DNA from: Thamnaconus septentrionalis
Lineage: Eukaryota > Chordata > Actinopteri > Tetraodontiformes > Monacanthidae
Direction: 5' to 3'
Assembly: GCA_009823395.1 (NCBI GenBank)
Contig: CM020506.1
Span: 4,234,501 to 4,298,500, forward strand
DNA length: 64,000 bases
Below, in pieces: positions 12,358-23,794 of the stretch (within the stretch, counting starts at the first letter, position 1; each line of letters opens with the position of its first letter). The translations under genes were made by a program, and so were the position numbers. The notes under the pieces were generated by a model. The model ran no database searches and was not told the DNA's origin. It saw only the letters and a program-made list of their open reading frames with translations.

Positions 12358-13364
12358 GGGTGATTTTTTTTATAAATATTGAAGTAGGTAATTAAGAAAG
12401 TAAGATGAAAGTATTGATACGTGTAGATCGTAAAAACACGCATACAGGATTCCTTATACATTTACATTAGATACAATTTGCTCAGATTGTCTGTAGTAAT
12501 AGCATGTGGCCACAAGGCGTCACTAGTCTGATGCCTTTTTTTTTTTTTTTTTTTTTAAAAAACAATCAAATGTCAGGTCTTATTATCATTGTTATGACTA
12601 AATCCTTTCAAAAATTTCAAAATTTAATTAACTTTTAATTTTGAAAAAAAAAAGTTGTATCATCTGGCAAGTTGTTTTTTTTCTGGGAGGATTACACTAA
12701 CTGCAGTATAGACAGGACAATTATGACATGAAGTATCAACTTGACACATTTTCTCACCAGCAAACCAACAACTTTTCCCGTAGCTTTGCTGCTCACTGAA
12801 TATGAGATTGAGAAAAAATTGAGAAAACTCATGTTCTTACTCAGTAGGTCAAGATTGAATAAAACCAGAATGACTGTCAAGAAAAACAAAAAAAAAATGC
12901 TGGGGGGAAACATAACAGCGCGTAAAAAATGTTAAACTGACTGCAAAAAAACGTTTCCTGCAGTCATATCTGCGGCCACAGTGTGTCACTAGTTGCCATA
13001 CAGTCACAATATGCTGTCAATTGGTGTTAGAACAAGACTGCATGTTGACTTTGTCATATCTTCCATTATTTGTCTCTTAAAGTGTAGAAATTCAGCATTT
13101 TTGATTGAATTAACTGAACAAACATATGGTACAAAAATAATTTACCAGACTGCATTCTGTTTTTGGGGGGATTTGGCAGAGGTTGTTTGTTTGTTTGTTT
13201 GTATTTGCTGCATATGTTCAATTGTGACTTCTTCCCACTCACTTCTTTGGTCTGTCCTCTGTGTTGGACAGCTGGACATCAGCAAAGCATCCCAGAAGGC
13301 TGTGGGAGAACTGGACACTGTGCTGGCGTGGCTGGAGGGGCTGGAGCAGAGGAGCCACCGCTGA
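11342..13364 (+). CDS. il19l: IL-19/IL-20/IL-24 subfamily cytokine (class II helical cytokine)
   Basis: Secreted helical cytokine of the IL-10 family; mammalian relatives signal through IL-20R/IL-22R chains to JAK-STAT3. Five coding exons, all phase 0: 11342-11491, 11576-11638, 11730-11882, 11975-12037, 13272-13364, giving 173 residues (human relatives about 175-205). Residues 1-22 are a signal peptide ending LVHG. Family markers are the GQTCC motif and FY.(E/D)RVF segment early in exon 3, ANSF in the middle, HKCNCSC across exons 3-4, and a C-terminal GELDTVLAWLE that corresponds to the GELNILLAWL of IL-19. Eight Cys follow the signal peptide (30, 76, 77, 104, 105, 122, 124, 126). Intron 4 (1.2 kb) holds a 40-base poly-A tract. 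Fish copies are variously named il19-like, il20-like or il24; sequence alone does not decide. It is transcribed in the same direction as il10. Confidence 0.93.
12315..12360. repeat. poly-A tract (40) plus G run in cytokine intron 4
   Basis: Forty consecutive A at 12315-12354 followed by six G. It could be the tail of an old retroposed sequence on the plus strand, but no target-site duplication is obvious. A poly-T run lies at about 12537-12556 in the same intron. Confidence 0.9.
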
Positions 13365-13640
13365 CCCACTGCACTTTCACTTTCACTATCATTGGGCATT
13401 TCTTTATTTTATTTTTGTACTTGAATTGAGTCCATGTCACTGTTCAACATGTTAAAAAAAAAAAATGTTACCTTTCTTATCAACATGGTGCAAACATTGA
13501 AATATTTATGTTTTTAACAAATATATTTTTGTATGATATATTAGACAGCAATGTACCTTTAGGGCATTTCTACTGTTGCTGTTCTTTGACTTAAGACATT
13601 GTATTTTTTTTTCCTTTTCTTTTTAAATAAAGAGCAAAAT
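13365..13640 (+). other. il19l 3' UTR, AU-rich, poly(A) signal at 13626
   Basis: After the TGA at 13362-13364 the sequence is very AT-rich, contains AATATTTATG-type AU elements near 13500 and ends with AATAAA at 13626-13631. AU-rich cytokine 3' UTRs are typical targets of TTP/MK2 control; that link is from family knowledge. Confidence 0.65.
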
Positions 13641-14350
13641 TAAATCCTGAAATGAAATGAATGAAGTTCCTCTTTTTTGAAAAGAGGTTAAAAAAGGGTA
13701 AAAACTTATTCTGGTAAAAGTTGGCTGAGAGCACAAAAATTAACTTAACCTGGTCATAGAAAATATTAATATTCTGATCACACTATCCCAAGACTGAAGC
13801 CTGACTCATCCGTCTAGACAAGCCCCCAACCTTTCATCCATGCGTCGTATTAAATTCCGGACCACGTAGCTTAAATGTCTCACATAACCTCAAAAACTAC
13901 ACGTAACCGCAGTGAAAGAAGTCTTGCAAAAGACATGATATCTTGCGAAATCATAGGAATGCGAAGCTGAATCCGTAATCACGAGGAACAGTGCAAACTG
14001 TTACAACATAACAATGTTGAATTTGGTTTCTGTTACTGTGAAATTACTTATAGTCAGTCATTCAGGCGGTGATCATGATCCTGCGTTGACTTTCTAGTGT
14101 CACCCATACATCCATCGTATAATAGTGCATAATAGTAATAATAGATGACGATGAGTATCCTTGACTAAGGCACTGAAGGGATGATGTCACTCATGACAGC
14201 TTCTCTTTCTAGTAAACACATTTTCTTGTGAAGTGGTTCGAGGGTTCCACCCAACCAAAACTGAAAATGTATCCATTGGCTCTGGTGGCATGTTCACAAT
14301 TCGCATACCCACTCTGGAGTTAAACAGAAGTTAGGGATTTCAGTGCAACT

Positions 14351-14383
14351 GAATTTCAGTGGAATTTCAGTGGAATTTCAGTG
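14351..14383 (+). repeat. three tandem copies of an 11-base unit (GAATTTCAGTG)
   Basis: Three exact head-to-tail copies. The junctions make TTCAGTGGAA twice (14355-14364, 14366-14375), which fits the TTC-N4-GAA form preferred by STAT6 in vertebrates. Any function is inference. Confidence 0.8.
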
Positions 14384-16292
14384 GCGCACGGACTAAAATG
14401 AAAACTGAAAAACAAAGGAAAAACACAACATGACGCTGTGGTGCTCATGTGGTGCCGTCAACGTCTCCACAGGTCTCCATCACTCTTTCTAGAATCAAAG
14501 TAACACTAAAGTATCCAATATTCTTAATTTTGGATATTGGATAATATTGGATATAATATCTATGATGAAGCTACTGTGGGATTGTCTAGCTGGCTGAGGT
14601 CACCACACGAAAAAAAAATGTTGTTTGCTTTTTGTTGTCTTTTTCCTATCTGCAAGTTAAAATCTGTGAATACTACAAGCACCATTCTTTGCATCCGCAA
14701 AACTCTCAAATTGTTCATATTGAGTTTCAAGAAAAATATATATGTGATCACATTTTAACATCGTGGTCATCATTAAAGAGTATAATTTCAATTTCAAGGT
14801 GGCGGTCCTTGTAAGATTTTCAATTCTGGACCTGATTTTATAATTTGCAGCATTTGCCAGTTTTCTAGAAAAGGAAGTGAGTGAGATGTGTGTGATTAAT
14901 AACGCATGGAAGGTCAAGACACCTTAACGCTGTTTCCTGTTGATGGCGGTAGAAGAAAAATGTCATCATGAAAAACATTGAAGCATAACATCAACATCAT
15001 CACCAATAGTGTGGTTCAAACTGCTGACCAAGGCGCCCACACACCCACGGCTCTCTATTTCATCACATTTTGAGTTTCAATGTACCCAGAAAGGAAACAA
15101 TTTTGGACAAAAAAAAAAAACAAAACACAGAAACTGTGATTCAGCCCTCAGATTTCGTCAAAAAACTATTTTTACATTCTTGAATTCAGCACCAAGGTGT
15201 TCTGACAACATGGAAAAATGTGAGCCATCACACCGACGGCTGCTTACATGAGTGCGGTTAACACCGTCAGTGTGACATATGTGAAAGGCTGATCACGCGT
15301 ATGTGCCCACTCACCGGCAACCAAAAAAAGTCACATTCTAGGAAAACATCAATCCAGCTCGATCCACCTCAGAAACATCAGGTTCAATACAGGCGGTGTT
15401 TTGCCTACTTCTCCTTTTCCCATTTTCTGGGAATTTCGCAGTTTCACCTCCACCCAGAGAGCTGCATCAGCAGCAGCAGGAGAAACCCTACTACAGTTTA
15501 AAGTCGGGTAATAAACTCTGGTGCCGTCGCTCGCTCACTTGAGTAGAAAGGCAGGTTTCTAAGAAAGTCGTCGCTTATCAGCTCTCTTTCCACATTTGCA
15601 TTCCTCTTTACGTCTACAAAGTCATTCTCTGTTCACACCATCATTCATCGATGAGTACGAACGAAAACATTTTTTTTTTCTTTTGCATGATGCAAGCAGA
15701 GCACATGGACCAACCAGAGGAGGGCTCACATTTTCCAGCAGGGGTGATCGAAGAAGGTGACCGTGACGTTAATGCCAATTATTTATGGAATTAGTAAAAA
15801 TTACACTTTGGTTATTGTCGGTCACAGACAAAAGAAAAAGGAAAAATCAAACTTAGTACTGGGCCCACACACACACACTTTGAGGTGGCTGCCATATGAC
15901 ACAGTATGTCACCATGTCATGACCTTCACGCAACAATCATATTGAACTGGGCCAAAAAAAAACAAAAAAACCTTTGCTCAAGCCAGCAGTGAGGATGCAA
16001 TGGTGCAAGCGCAAAAAGAGTGAAAGTGAAAGAGGAATGGAGAGACTACGTGAAGACACGGTCGATTTCCTATAACACAGCAAGCAAGGCAAGGTAGGAA
16101 AAAGGAATGCGGAGTCAAAGAACTTGTGCAAACTCTTTCACCACAAAAAAAAAGTTAACCTTTTGTTTTTTTTTTAAAAAAAAGAAGAACTACTGCCTAC
16201 CACCAGGGGGAAAAAGGTGCGGAGGGTTGGTGAAGACGTCGCACGGTGTGCGCTGCAAGCAGCCTTAACGACAAACCCTGGGCAGCGGTTAG

Positions 16293-16300
16293 TGACGTCA
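16293..16300. promoter_or_regulatory. perfect CRE palindrome (TGACGTCA), il10 upstream
   Basis: Palindromic CREB/ATF site about 2.6 kb upstream of the il10 start codon, embedded in GTTAGTGACGTCAC. The same 14-mer occurs again at 45831-45844. Confidence 0.5.
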
Positions 16301-16650
16301 CCAGAAACCGAGTTTAAAGTGGTGAGAGCGCTGCAGCAACCGCTTTTCAACAGAGAGACACCTTTCACCACACAGGATCCAGCCACTGCCGCTCACAGGC
16401 GAGAGGAAGGAGAGGAAGGTGTTGTGTCGTGTCGCCGCGATAACATCTGACCAAGGCGACATCCGAGCTGAGCGGCGGCTGTGAAAAATAACACCTGGGA
16501 AAAGAGGAATGCCTGCACTGCATTTCTTTTGCTAGTTGTCAGAATCATCTCACCTGATGCGACTGAGATTTTCCAAAATAAGGAATCATTTTATTATCTA
16601 CTAAGACCTTTGGTTGATTTAAATCTTTTTTTTTATTATTCCTTTGCACT

Positions 16651-16962
16651 ATCCATCCATCCATCCATTCATTTTCAATACCTGTTCATTCCAGAGCTCA
16701 GGGTCACTGGGTCTACTGGAGCCTCTCCCAGCTGTCATAGGGCGAAGGCAGGGTCACCCTGGACAAGTCACCAGTTCATCACAAGGCCATAGAGACAAAC
16801 AACCAATCACACTCACGTACAGACCTGCGGACAATTTAGAGATTTCAATTGACCTCACCAGCATGTTTTTGGACTGTGGGAGGAAGCCGGAGAACCTGGA
16901 GAGAACCCACGCTGACACAGGGAGAAGATGCAAACTCCACACAGAAAGGCCCCAGGCCTGCA
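16651..16962 (-). mobile_element. LINE-type 3' repeat with (ATCC)n end
   Basis: Begins with an ATCC repeat and continues with the very common fish interspersed sequence that carries CATGTTTTTGGACTGTGGG and ends near CAAACTCCACACAGAAAGGC. The simple-repeat end is on the left, so the element's 3' end points left. A short copy of the repeat-proximal 45 bases lies inverted at about 45084-45130. The exact family is not assigned. Confidence 0.75.
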
Positions 16963-18715
16963 ATTTTCAGATTTTTTTTTTGTTGTGGTTGATCTATAGC
17001 TACTTTTTATTGATCAGCATCTTTTTCCTAATTTTTGTTCATCGTGTGCAATAATATATCCCTAAGTCAAGGTTGTAGTTACCATTATAACTAATTTACT
17101 CACAGACGACCTAACTCTGGCTCTTTGACTCAGCAGTTGTCATGCAGGTTCTCATGTGGTGCATGTCGACTTCACGCCAAATGGAAGCGCTGACTAACAT
17201 CGCTAATGCGGCGTGACAGCAATAACAGACACAGAATGAAATCCGTGAAGGCCGAGAAGACTCACAGGTCAACCACTAGAAGTCATATGAACGGGCAGCG
17301 AAAACCAAGGTGCCACCACACAGCCGAGATGACTTGAAAGGGTTTCCCATCAATACGTCTCGGCTGACTCATTACCACATGACTTACGCAACTGCAAAAG
17401 GTGTACATATAAGTTTTAGTGTCTATAATATTCTGGTGCTTAGTGCTGCGTTTTTGAGAGCAGCGAAACTGCTATTCCAATTTTGACTGCTAAATAACTC
17501 AGTGACCTTATTTCCACAGTGATTACTGTAATGTTGCTGTATTTTTTTTGGCTTTTGCACCTTAGTGCTTTTTAAAAAAAAAAAAGATACTACATGTTTG
17601 TACTTTGTACTAGAGTTTTGTTTTTGTTTTGTTTTTTAAATCATATACGAAGTTTTTAAGGGACCTGAAAAATGTCCTCTTCGTCAAGATTCAATCACCT
17701 GATCCATGTTTCCAGGAGGGATTCTAGGGACATTACCGTTGGCATCAAATTCAAATTTTCTTCATTTGAAAATGGTACTTCAAATATAAATATTTATTTT
17801 GTCAATCATTCACCATTTTACTCAAACAAATAAAATAAATGATTGCAGCTGTCAATAAAATTGACTGTTTTGTTTAAAGAAATAACTGCCAATTTTTATA
17901 TTATTCACATGACATTCACCGAATTGTAATTATTCAGGGTCACAAAGTTGTCCATTCATCAAATTTGGGATCCTTTCAAAAGGAGAATAAGAAAATCTCA
18001 CTCCAGCTTCAACTCGGTGTTCATGCAGTGCAACATGAGCTCAGCCAAGCCTCTGAAGACCATCCTGCAATTCGTATGTGCCCTCTTGCATTACTGAGGG
18101 AGAGGCGGGTTATCACTTTGAATGATTTTCCCAACAAATTGCCAATGTTGCCCAACACAGATTGAACTCGTCAGTACTGGATCAGAGGGAAAAACAGAAA
18201 AAGTACTGGTGGAAACCACCTGTTGTGTACCCTGCACCAGCAGTTCGGCACCAATTCTGTTTTCTTTCTTTCTCTCTTTCTTTCCATTTGAACGTGTAAC
18301 GAACATGTATGTAGCTCACTTCCGGTGCTCTCTGCCTCACCTAGGGAATCCACAACGTCATCAGATCAAACCACAACATAGCATTTAATTTCCATATGAG
18401 GAACTATTTCCTGTGTTGTTTTGAAAACGTACATGTGTCAGTGTAAGGGGTATGTTGTGAAAATTAGTGGTGTCGGTGGTCTAAATGAAACATAAGCCCC
18501 CCTCCATAAGTTCCAAAAGTGCTTCCAAACGCATAGTAAAGGGGTTGCAACCGCAATTTGTGAAACTGATATCATCAGCAAAAGGCAACACTCAAAAATA
18601 AAATAAAATAAAATAAAATAAAACAAAAATAAAAATGATGTAAATCAATAAATAATACGATTTTGAAGTAGTGATGACACAATATTGACTAATCGTCTCT
18701 GCTTCTCTGTGCGGT

Positions 18716-18750
18716 GGGTTGGGGGAGGGGGGGGAAGAGATGGGAGGGGG
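18716..18750 (+). promoter_or_regulatory. G-quadruplex-type motif in il10 promoter
   Basis: Five G runs of 3, 5, 8, 3 and 5 bases separated by loops of 2, 1, 7 and 1 bases, on the coding strand about 85 bases upstream of the TATA box. It satisfies the standard G3+N1-7 pattern. It could also act simply as Sp1/KLF/ZNF sites. Confidence 0.6.
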
Positions 18751-18834
18751 CTGTGCTGCTTAAAATTTCCCATGCACGAACAACTTTAACCCCTTTCCGG
18801 TTAGTCCCTCCCTTTCTGCGGCACTTTGCGTCGC

Positions 18835-18840
18835 TATAAA
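18835..18840 (+). promoter_or_regulatory. TATA box of il10
   Basis: TATAAA 95 bases upstream of the start codon, giving a predicted transcription start near 18866 and a 5' UTR of about 60 bases with no intron. Vertebrate IL10 promoters are TATA-containing, which agrees. Confidence 0.75.
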
Positions 18841-18929
18841 TTAACAACTTCGGCACCCAAAAGAGCCATGCATTTGTGCAACTCCCTAGAGGAACCCTGC
18901 CGACCCCGAACTACCTCCGAACCGACACC

Positions 18930-20529
18930 ATGCTCCCGGCGCGCCTCCTCCTGTCCGCCCTGCTGCTGCTGACCTCCTGCTGCAGCCTGTCGTGCCTCCC
19001 GGTCTGCGTCAGCCGCTGCTGCAAGCTGGTCGAGAACTTCCCAAACCGGCTGAGGAAGCTCCGGGAGAACTACAGCCAAATCCAGGACTTCTACGTAAGT
19101 TCGACACGCACTACCAGTCCAGCATCAGTCCGCTCTGGTTCCGGCGGTGGTGATGCGGCGCACAGAGAACCAACCTTGTGTCCGTCTTGCAGGAAGCCAA
19201 CGACGACCTGGACGCGTCGTTGCTGGACTCCAGCGTGGAAGTTTTCTTCAATGTGAGTTTCTTCTCTCTTTCTTTCTTTCTGTCTTTCTAAGCGCCGAAG
19301 TGTGGAAGTCGCCCTTCCTCCAAGCTGATACTCGACTAGAAGCGAAATGAGTCAGAATGAAAACAAAACGCAGCGACACGTGGTCTGACTCTCTGCTTGT
19401 TTCGCGCCACCCCACCCCATCCCATCCCATCCCATCCTATCCCACCACAGACGCCGTTTGGGTGCCAGGCCATGGACAGCCTGCTGGGCTTCTACCTGCA
19501 GGCGGTGCTACCCACGGCGCTGGCCGAGGTGACGCAAGAGACCCGGAACCTGCAGCCCCACGTCGAGTCCATCCAGCAGATCTTCAACATCCTCAAGAGC
19601 GACGTCAACGCCTGCGTGAGTCTATCTGACACACTTGGCAAGCTGGGCGGGAGTGGCATGTGATCCAATATTTCAACTGAATGAGTTCACAGTTTGACTA
19701 GACGCTAGAGTGCGTCTTTCTAGTAGTCTTCCTACTGAATCCAGGAACTGTGATGGAGCAGTCCAGGCCTGTTGCTGTTGTAACTCTTCAAGGGATTTGT
19801 GACAAGACATTTAGTCAGACCTTCCTATAGATTTTTTTTCACCTTTTTTCTTTTCCTTGGAAAAGAGGAGTAGATGCCACACGGATACGGACGTACACCC
19901 ACTTCTAGATCAGGCTTGTTTTGTTCTGAACAACGAAAAGAAGAGAGAAAAAAAATCCTCTTTGACTGAAAACGGTTTCCGCTATGACTCTTACAGAGAC
20001 ATCACTTCTCCTGCCCTAAACAGTTTGACATCAGAACCCTGAACTCCACATACACTCAGGTAAGGTGACACTATCTACAGCAGTGGGGAAAGAAAAACTT
20101 TACTTTAAAACACCTTTAATGTTATATTAAATTCCAATAAGTTATTGAATATTTGCCATAAAATTATTTATGTGCTTTTTTTTTTTTTTAAATGTCTGGC
20201 TGCATTTTTTAAATAATTCATAGATGTTTATTGTTAATTATCCAAACAACTATAGACAACTATATTCTTGTAGTTCTTGTGCTCTGGGTGTGTTGCAAGT
20301 GACGTCATCTTACTGAGACATGCAGTTATGAGCTGGACAGACAGTGCACATACAGCATGGTGGGTAAATGTCTTTTTGAAAGGCCCCTCCGAACAACACT
20401 TGCTCATGATGTTGCTCCTGTGTTTGTCCACAGATGGAAAGCCAAGGTCTGTACAAGGCCATGGGTGAACTCAACCTGCTCTTCAACTTCTTCGAGACGT
20501 TTCTGGCCTCCAAGCGACACTTGGCCTGA
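18930..20529 (+). CDS. il10: interleukin-10
   Basis: Secreted anti-inflammatory class II cytokine acting through IL-10R1/IL-10R2 and STAT3. Five coding exons, all phase 0: 18930-19094, 19193-19252, 19451-19615, 19997-20059, 20434-20529, giving 182 residues (human 178). Residues 1-21 are a signal peptide. The fish IL-10 pattern is complete: an extra Cys pair near the mature N-terminus (C22, C26), the conserved C30/C31 region, FGCQAM (C80), DVNAC (C130), HFSC (C136), and the signature GLYKAMGELNLLFNFFE ending in ASKRH. The start is the first ATG after the TATA-defined promoter and leads directly into the signal peptide. The exon 2 donor is followed by a pyrimidine-rich tract. Intron 4 holds a perfect CRE at 20300. 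It is convergent with mapkapk2, as in human. Confidence 0.97.
20300..20307. promoter_or_regulatory. perfect CRE palindrome in il10 intron 4
   Basis: TGACGTCA in AAGTGACGTCATCT between coding exons 4 and 5. CREB/ATF binding is known for mammalian IL10 regulation; an intronic role here is inference. Confidence 0.45.
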
Positions 20530-20825
20530 GGGTCACGACCCCCTGACCTCGGTGGAAATCTGAAAGAATGACCTAATTTATTCGCCTCGTGACAGTGAGG
20601 CAACTGACCAGATGCTCGAGGACTGATGTTGTCAATGTTGCTATTTTTTTGTCTCTGTTTTTGTCCTACGGACAAAGTTTGCAGACCACATTGTGTCTAA
20701 CTACAACTTGTTAGTCTTTGCTATTTATTTACTCCCTTTACTAAAAAAAATTATATTTTTTTTATTTATGTCATTTCATTTATACATCATAAATAAATAA
20801 ATAAATTATGTTTTTCTACAAATTC
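20530..20825 (+). other. il10 3' UTR with AU-rich elements and poly(A) signals
   Basis: About 290 bases. ATTTA pentamers occur at 20576, within the overlapping ATTTATTTA at 20723-20731, at 20764 and at 20778. Overlapping AATAAA hexamers lie at 20792-20805. Such elements bind TTP/ZFP36, whose activity is switched by MAPKAPK2, the neighbouring gene. Confidence 0.75.
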
Positions 20826-21421
20826 AAAAAAAAAATGTGTTGATTATGATTTTCACGAGACGACCGAGCTGCCGACCTCGACAGACTGACTGGTAGACGA
20901 CTCTCGATATCACATCCTGCGCGAGGAGCCACTCGAGTGTCAATCGAAGAGTCTGCAGCTCCAAACCTCAAACGTGACCTACATCATCACTTACCAGCAG
21001 AGCTCCTGCCGTAGCTTAGCATTACCGTTACTGTAACTAGCCAGCCTTGCTGCACAAGCGCTCTTGCACAACAGCCACACACACACACGCACACACAGCT
21101 ACAGAAGCCGTCACCTCTGACTACCGATGCACAGTGAAGAATTAGATGCTGCAGCAACTTCCCTCTTCAAAGGTCTAGTGCCGAATTTACTTCCGTGGTG
21201 TTTCACAAAAGAACATTTACTAACCACCGCCAAGAAATTCAACCTTTTGTGACATCACAAAGGGCACTGATAACCACTCCCCCACCCCCACCCGCCACCC
21301 TTGGGATCACCTCACAGCTGCCTTGTTTTTTGTCCCCTTCCAAAACAAAGAGCACCTGGCTCCAGGGCAGGTGTTTCACCCGGAAGCTGCAGAAGGCTAA
21401 AGACGCTTCTTTTGACGGCGT

Positions 21422-21472
21422 TTACGCACAGCCGCCGCAAGTGTTCTCACACAACGCGGCGGCTGTGCGTAA
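21422..21472. repeat. perfect 17-bp inverted repeat (GC-rich hairpin)
   Basis: Left arm 21422-21438 (TTACGCACAGCCGCCGC) and right arm 21456-21472 are exact reverse complements, separated by a 17-base loop. It lies about 650 bases past the il10 poly(A) signals. Confidence 0.9.
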
Positions 21473-23605
21473 GCGACGGTGAAGTTACTCAGGGGTCTCG
21501 GCTTGACTCAGTTCTCTGTACTGAAACTACTCCGAGCACGTTTCGTCAGACGCCTGCAAAGCAGCCGTGGGACGACTCGAATAGTATCGCTGCAGCACCG
21601 ACGCTGCTGCCTCTTGAAGTCACCCAACATTTACCAGTTAGAATTCTCATCTCAAATCCAGTAGGTTAGCTTTTGAAAAGTTAAAGAGTTGGAAGAATGC
21701 TTTGGAGATTTTAAGTGTGATGGTAAGAGAAAAAGTCAAAAAAATCATAGCAAGTTATTTTTATTGATGGATGGATGATCAGCATTTGTCAACATTGGCG
21801 TGCTTATCCTCAGCACTTCCTTTTTAACAGTCAGGCAAGTAAACAGAAACACCTTATCGACATCACATGTGCAATGAACCACGTTATCTGATGATTGACT
21901 GGAAGCAAAGCAATTCTAATGGACGAGTGCTGGAAAACATAAAAAGGAAAGTAGAATTCACTTTTGCTGGAGGAAACAAGACAAATAGAGTAGATTCACC
22001 AAAATAAAAGGTGAGATTAAAGGTGTTTAGTGGTCGTTCTTTGTGCTGGCCAGACATGAAGGTGGAATTTATCAAAGCCCATGACAATGAGCATATTTTA
22101 TACATTACCTGCTAGTTTGCCTTGACAGCGACAGGACTTCATGCAGGAGCTTTCTGAAGACGCGTGCAGAGATTCAAAATAAAAGCACCGATAACATTTT
22201 GTGCAGAATAAACGTCCAGTTCCTCATTTCAGGAATTTGGGCACGAATTTCAATGAACAAAGTTGTGAAGGCAGAGATTATAAAAGATGCTCTGGTAACT
22301 GGCCGCTGCAAATAGTTTTTTTTTTTTGGCTGAACCTTGTTCTACTTGGTCCAGTTCTTAATTTTCTCTTCTCTGGCGTCCTTCCTGTGCTTCACCCAGA
22401 CAAAAAAATACTGGGTACATACTGGTAGTGATTTACATCACTTTACAGAACCAGTGTTCTATTTTTGGCTACTTTTACTGGCAGACAGTTCAAACACGTT
22501 TACATGATCAGAGTCAATGTAGAAAATAACCTGAAGAGTGCAAAAACGAGGAAACTCGTCTTTACAAGGAAAGTCAAAAGTGGTGAGTCTAGAACACTTT
22601 CACACACAGACACACAAACACACTTCTAAGAAAGACACATTTCTACAAAAGGAAGTTTTCTTTTGTTTCTGAATAAATCAGACACAGGTAAAAGACACTG
22701 GCAACCTCAGCAACCACAACATGAAAGCCGAGGTGCAACATGACAGTAAGTGGTCTCGTTTCCAGAAGCTCAGGTGAAAAAGCTCAGCGTGCTGTTTTTT
22801 TTTTCCTTTTGTTCTTTTGGTACGTGAGCTCCATTTGCTCACGTTTGAGGTTCGCTCGGAGCTGCTGGTGCTGCGCATACATCAACTGAGGCTTCCACCA
22901 CATCCGACCCGGGTGAAGCGGATCTGCCGCTACCGGCGGGAGGGGCGGAGTCGGGCGGGCGGGCGAGGGGCCCCGGTGCCCGAATTCTCCGCCCGCAAAC
23001 ACGCACGAACATACGCCGCGTTTCCACAGCCGCTCACACGACAATGCGAGCGGCGCGATCGCATGCTTGCCATGTTTTGATTTGTCTCTTTTCTAACGAT
23101 GTCATGTTTCGGTTTCCGACCACGACGCATGATTTGAGGCTTTGTTTGTTTTATGTCTTTGGCAATCAAGGCCTATAAGCAGGGAAATTCTGCGACGGCT
23201 GCGTAAAAGCTTATGACACCACAGAGCAAAAAAAATCAATAAAACAAAGAGATCTTCCGTTTTCTGTGTAAAGAGGCGCTGGGGTTTGTCGGCGGTGAGA
23301 ACAAAGGGGTTGACCCGCCGCCCACCGTCGCCCCCTTCTGAACCCTTTTCTCACAGGCAGCAGGCAGCGGGGGATGACTGTGAGGTATTCATTACACTCA
23401 GAGCTGAATGCCGACAGCCACCTGAAGAGAAAGGACCGCCCCTGGTAGCGGGAAACGGCTGGTTTGCAACCACATCTCGAGCCCCTTCTCCCCACCCCCA
23501 CTTATTTAGTTTAGACGCAGCCCGCTGTATGGGGTGCGGGTACGTGGAATGTAACAAACCAGCGATGCAAGCTTTTTTTGTGTTCATGTATGTAAAGTTT
23601 GCATG

Positions 23606-23763
23606 TACACTACCAGTCAAACGTTTGAGACACACCTTCTCACACCTTTTTTTTTTATCTTTACAACTTTCTGTTTCTGATATATGTAATAATGCAGCAA
23701 AGAAAACAAACACGTTAGTAACTTTAGATATGCTTTTTATGAAGGGTGCCTAGTTTGAAGAAT

Positions 23764-23794
<31 letters not shown>

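Larger units (their letters stand above)
13641..18700. other. intergenic, IL-19-like gene to il10
   Basis: About 5 kb with no second cytokine gene that I can find on either strand. Visible items are a triple 11-base direct repeat at 14351-14383, a perfect CRE at 16293-16300, a LINE-type repeat at 16651-16962 and short A/T runs. A TTTC repeat sits near 18260-18290 and an AAAAT repeat at 18597-18622. Confidence 0.6.

Noticed and set aside
13641..18700. A second IL-20/IL-24-like gene before il10
   Set aside because: I looked for the CC, ANSF and GEL..LLAWL motifs on both strands and found none.
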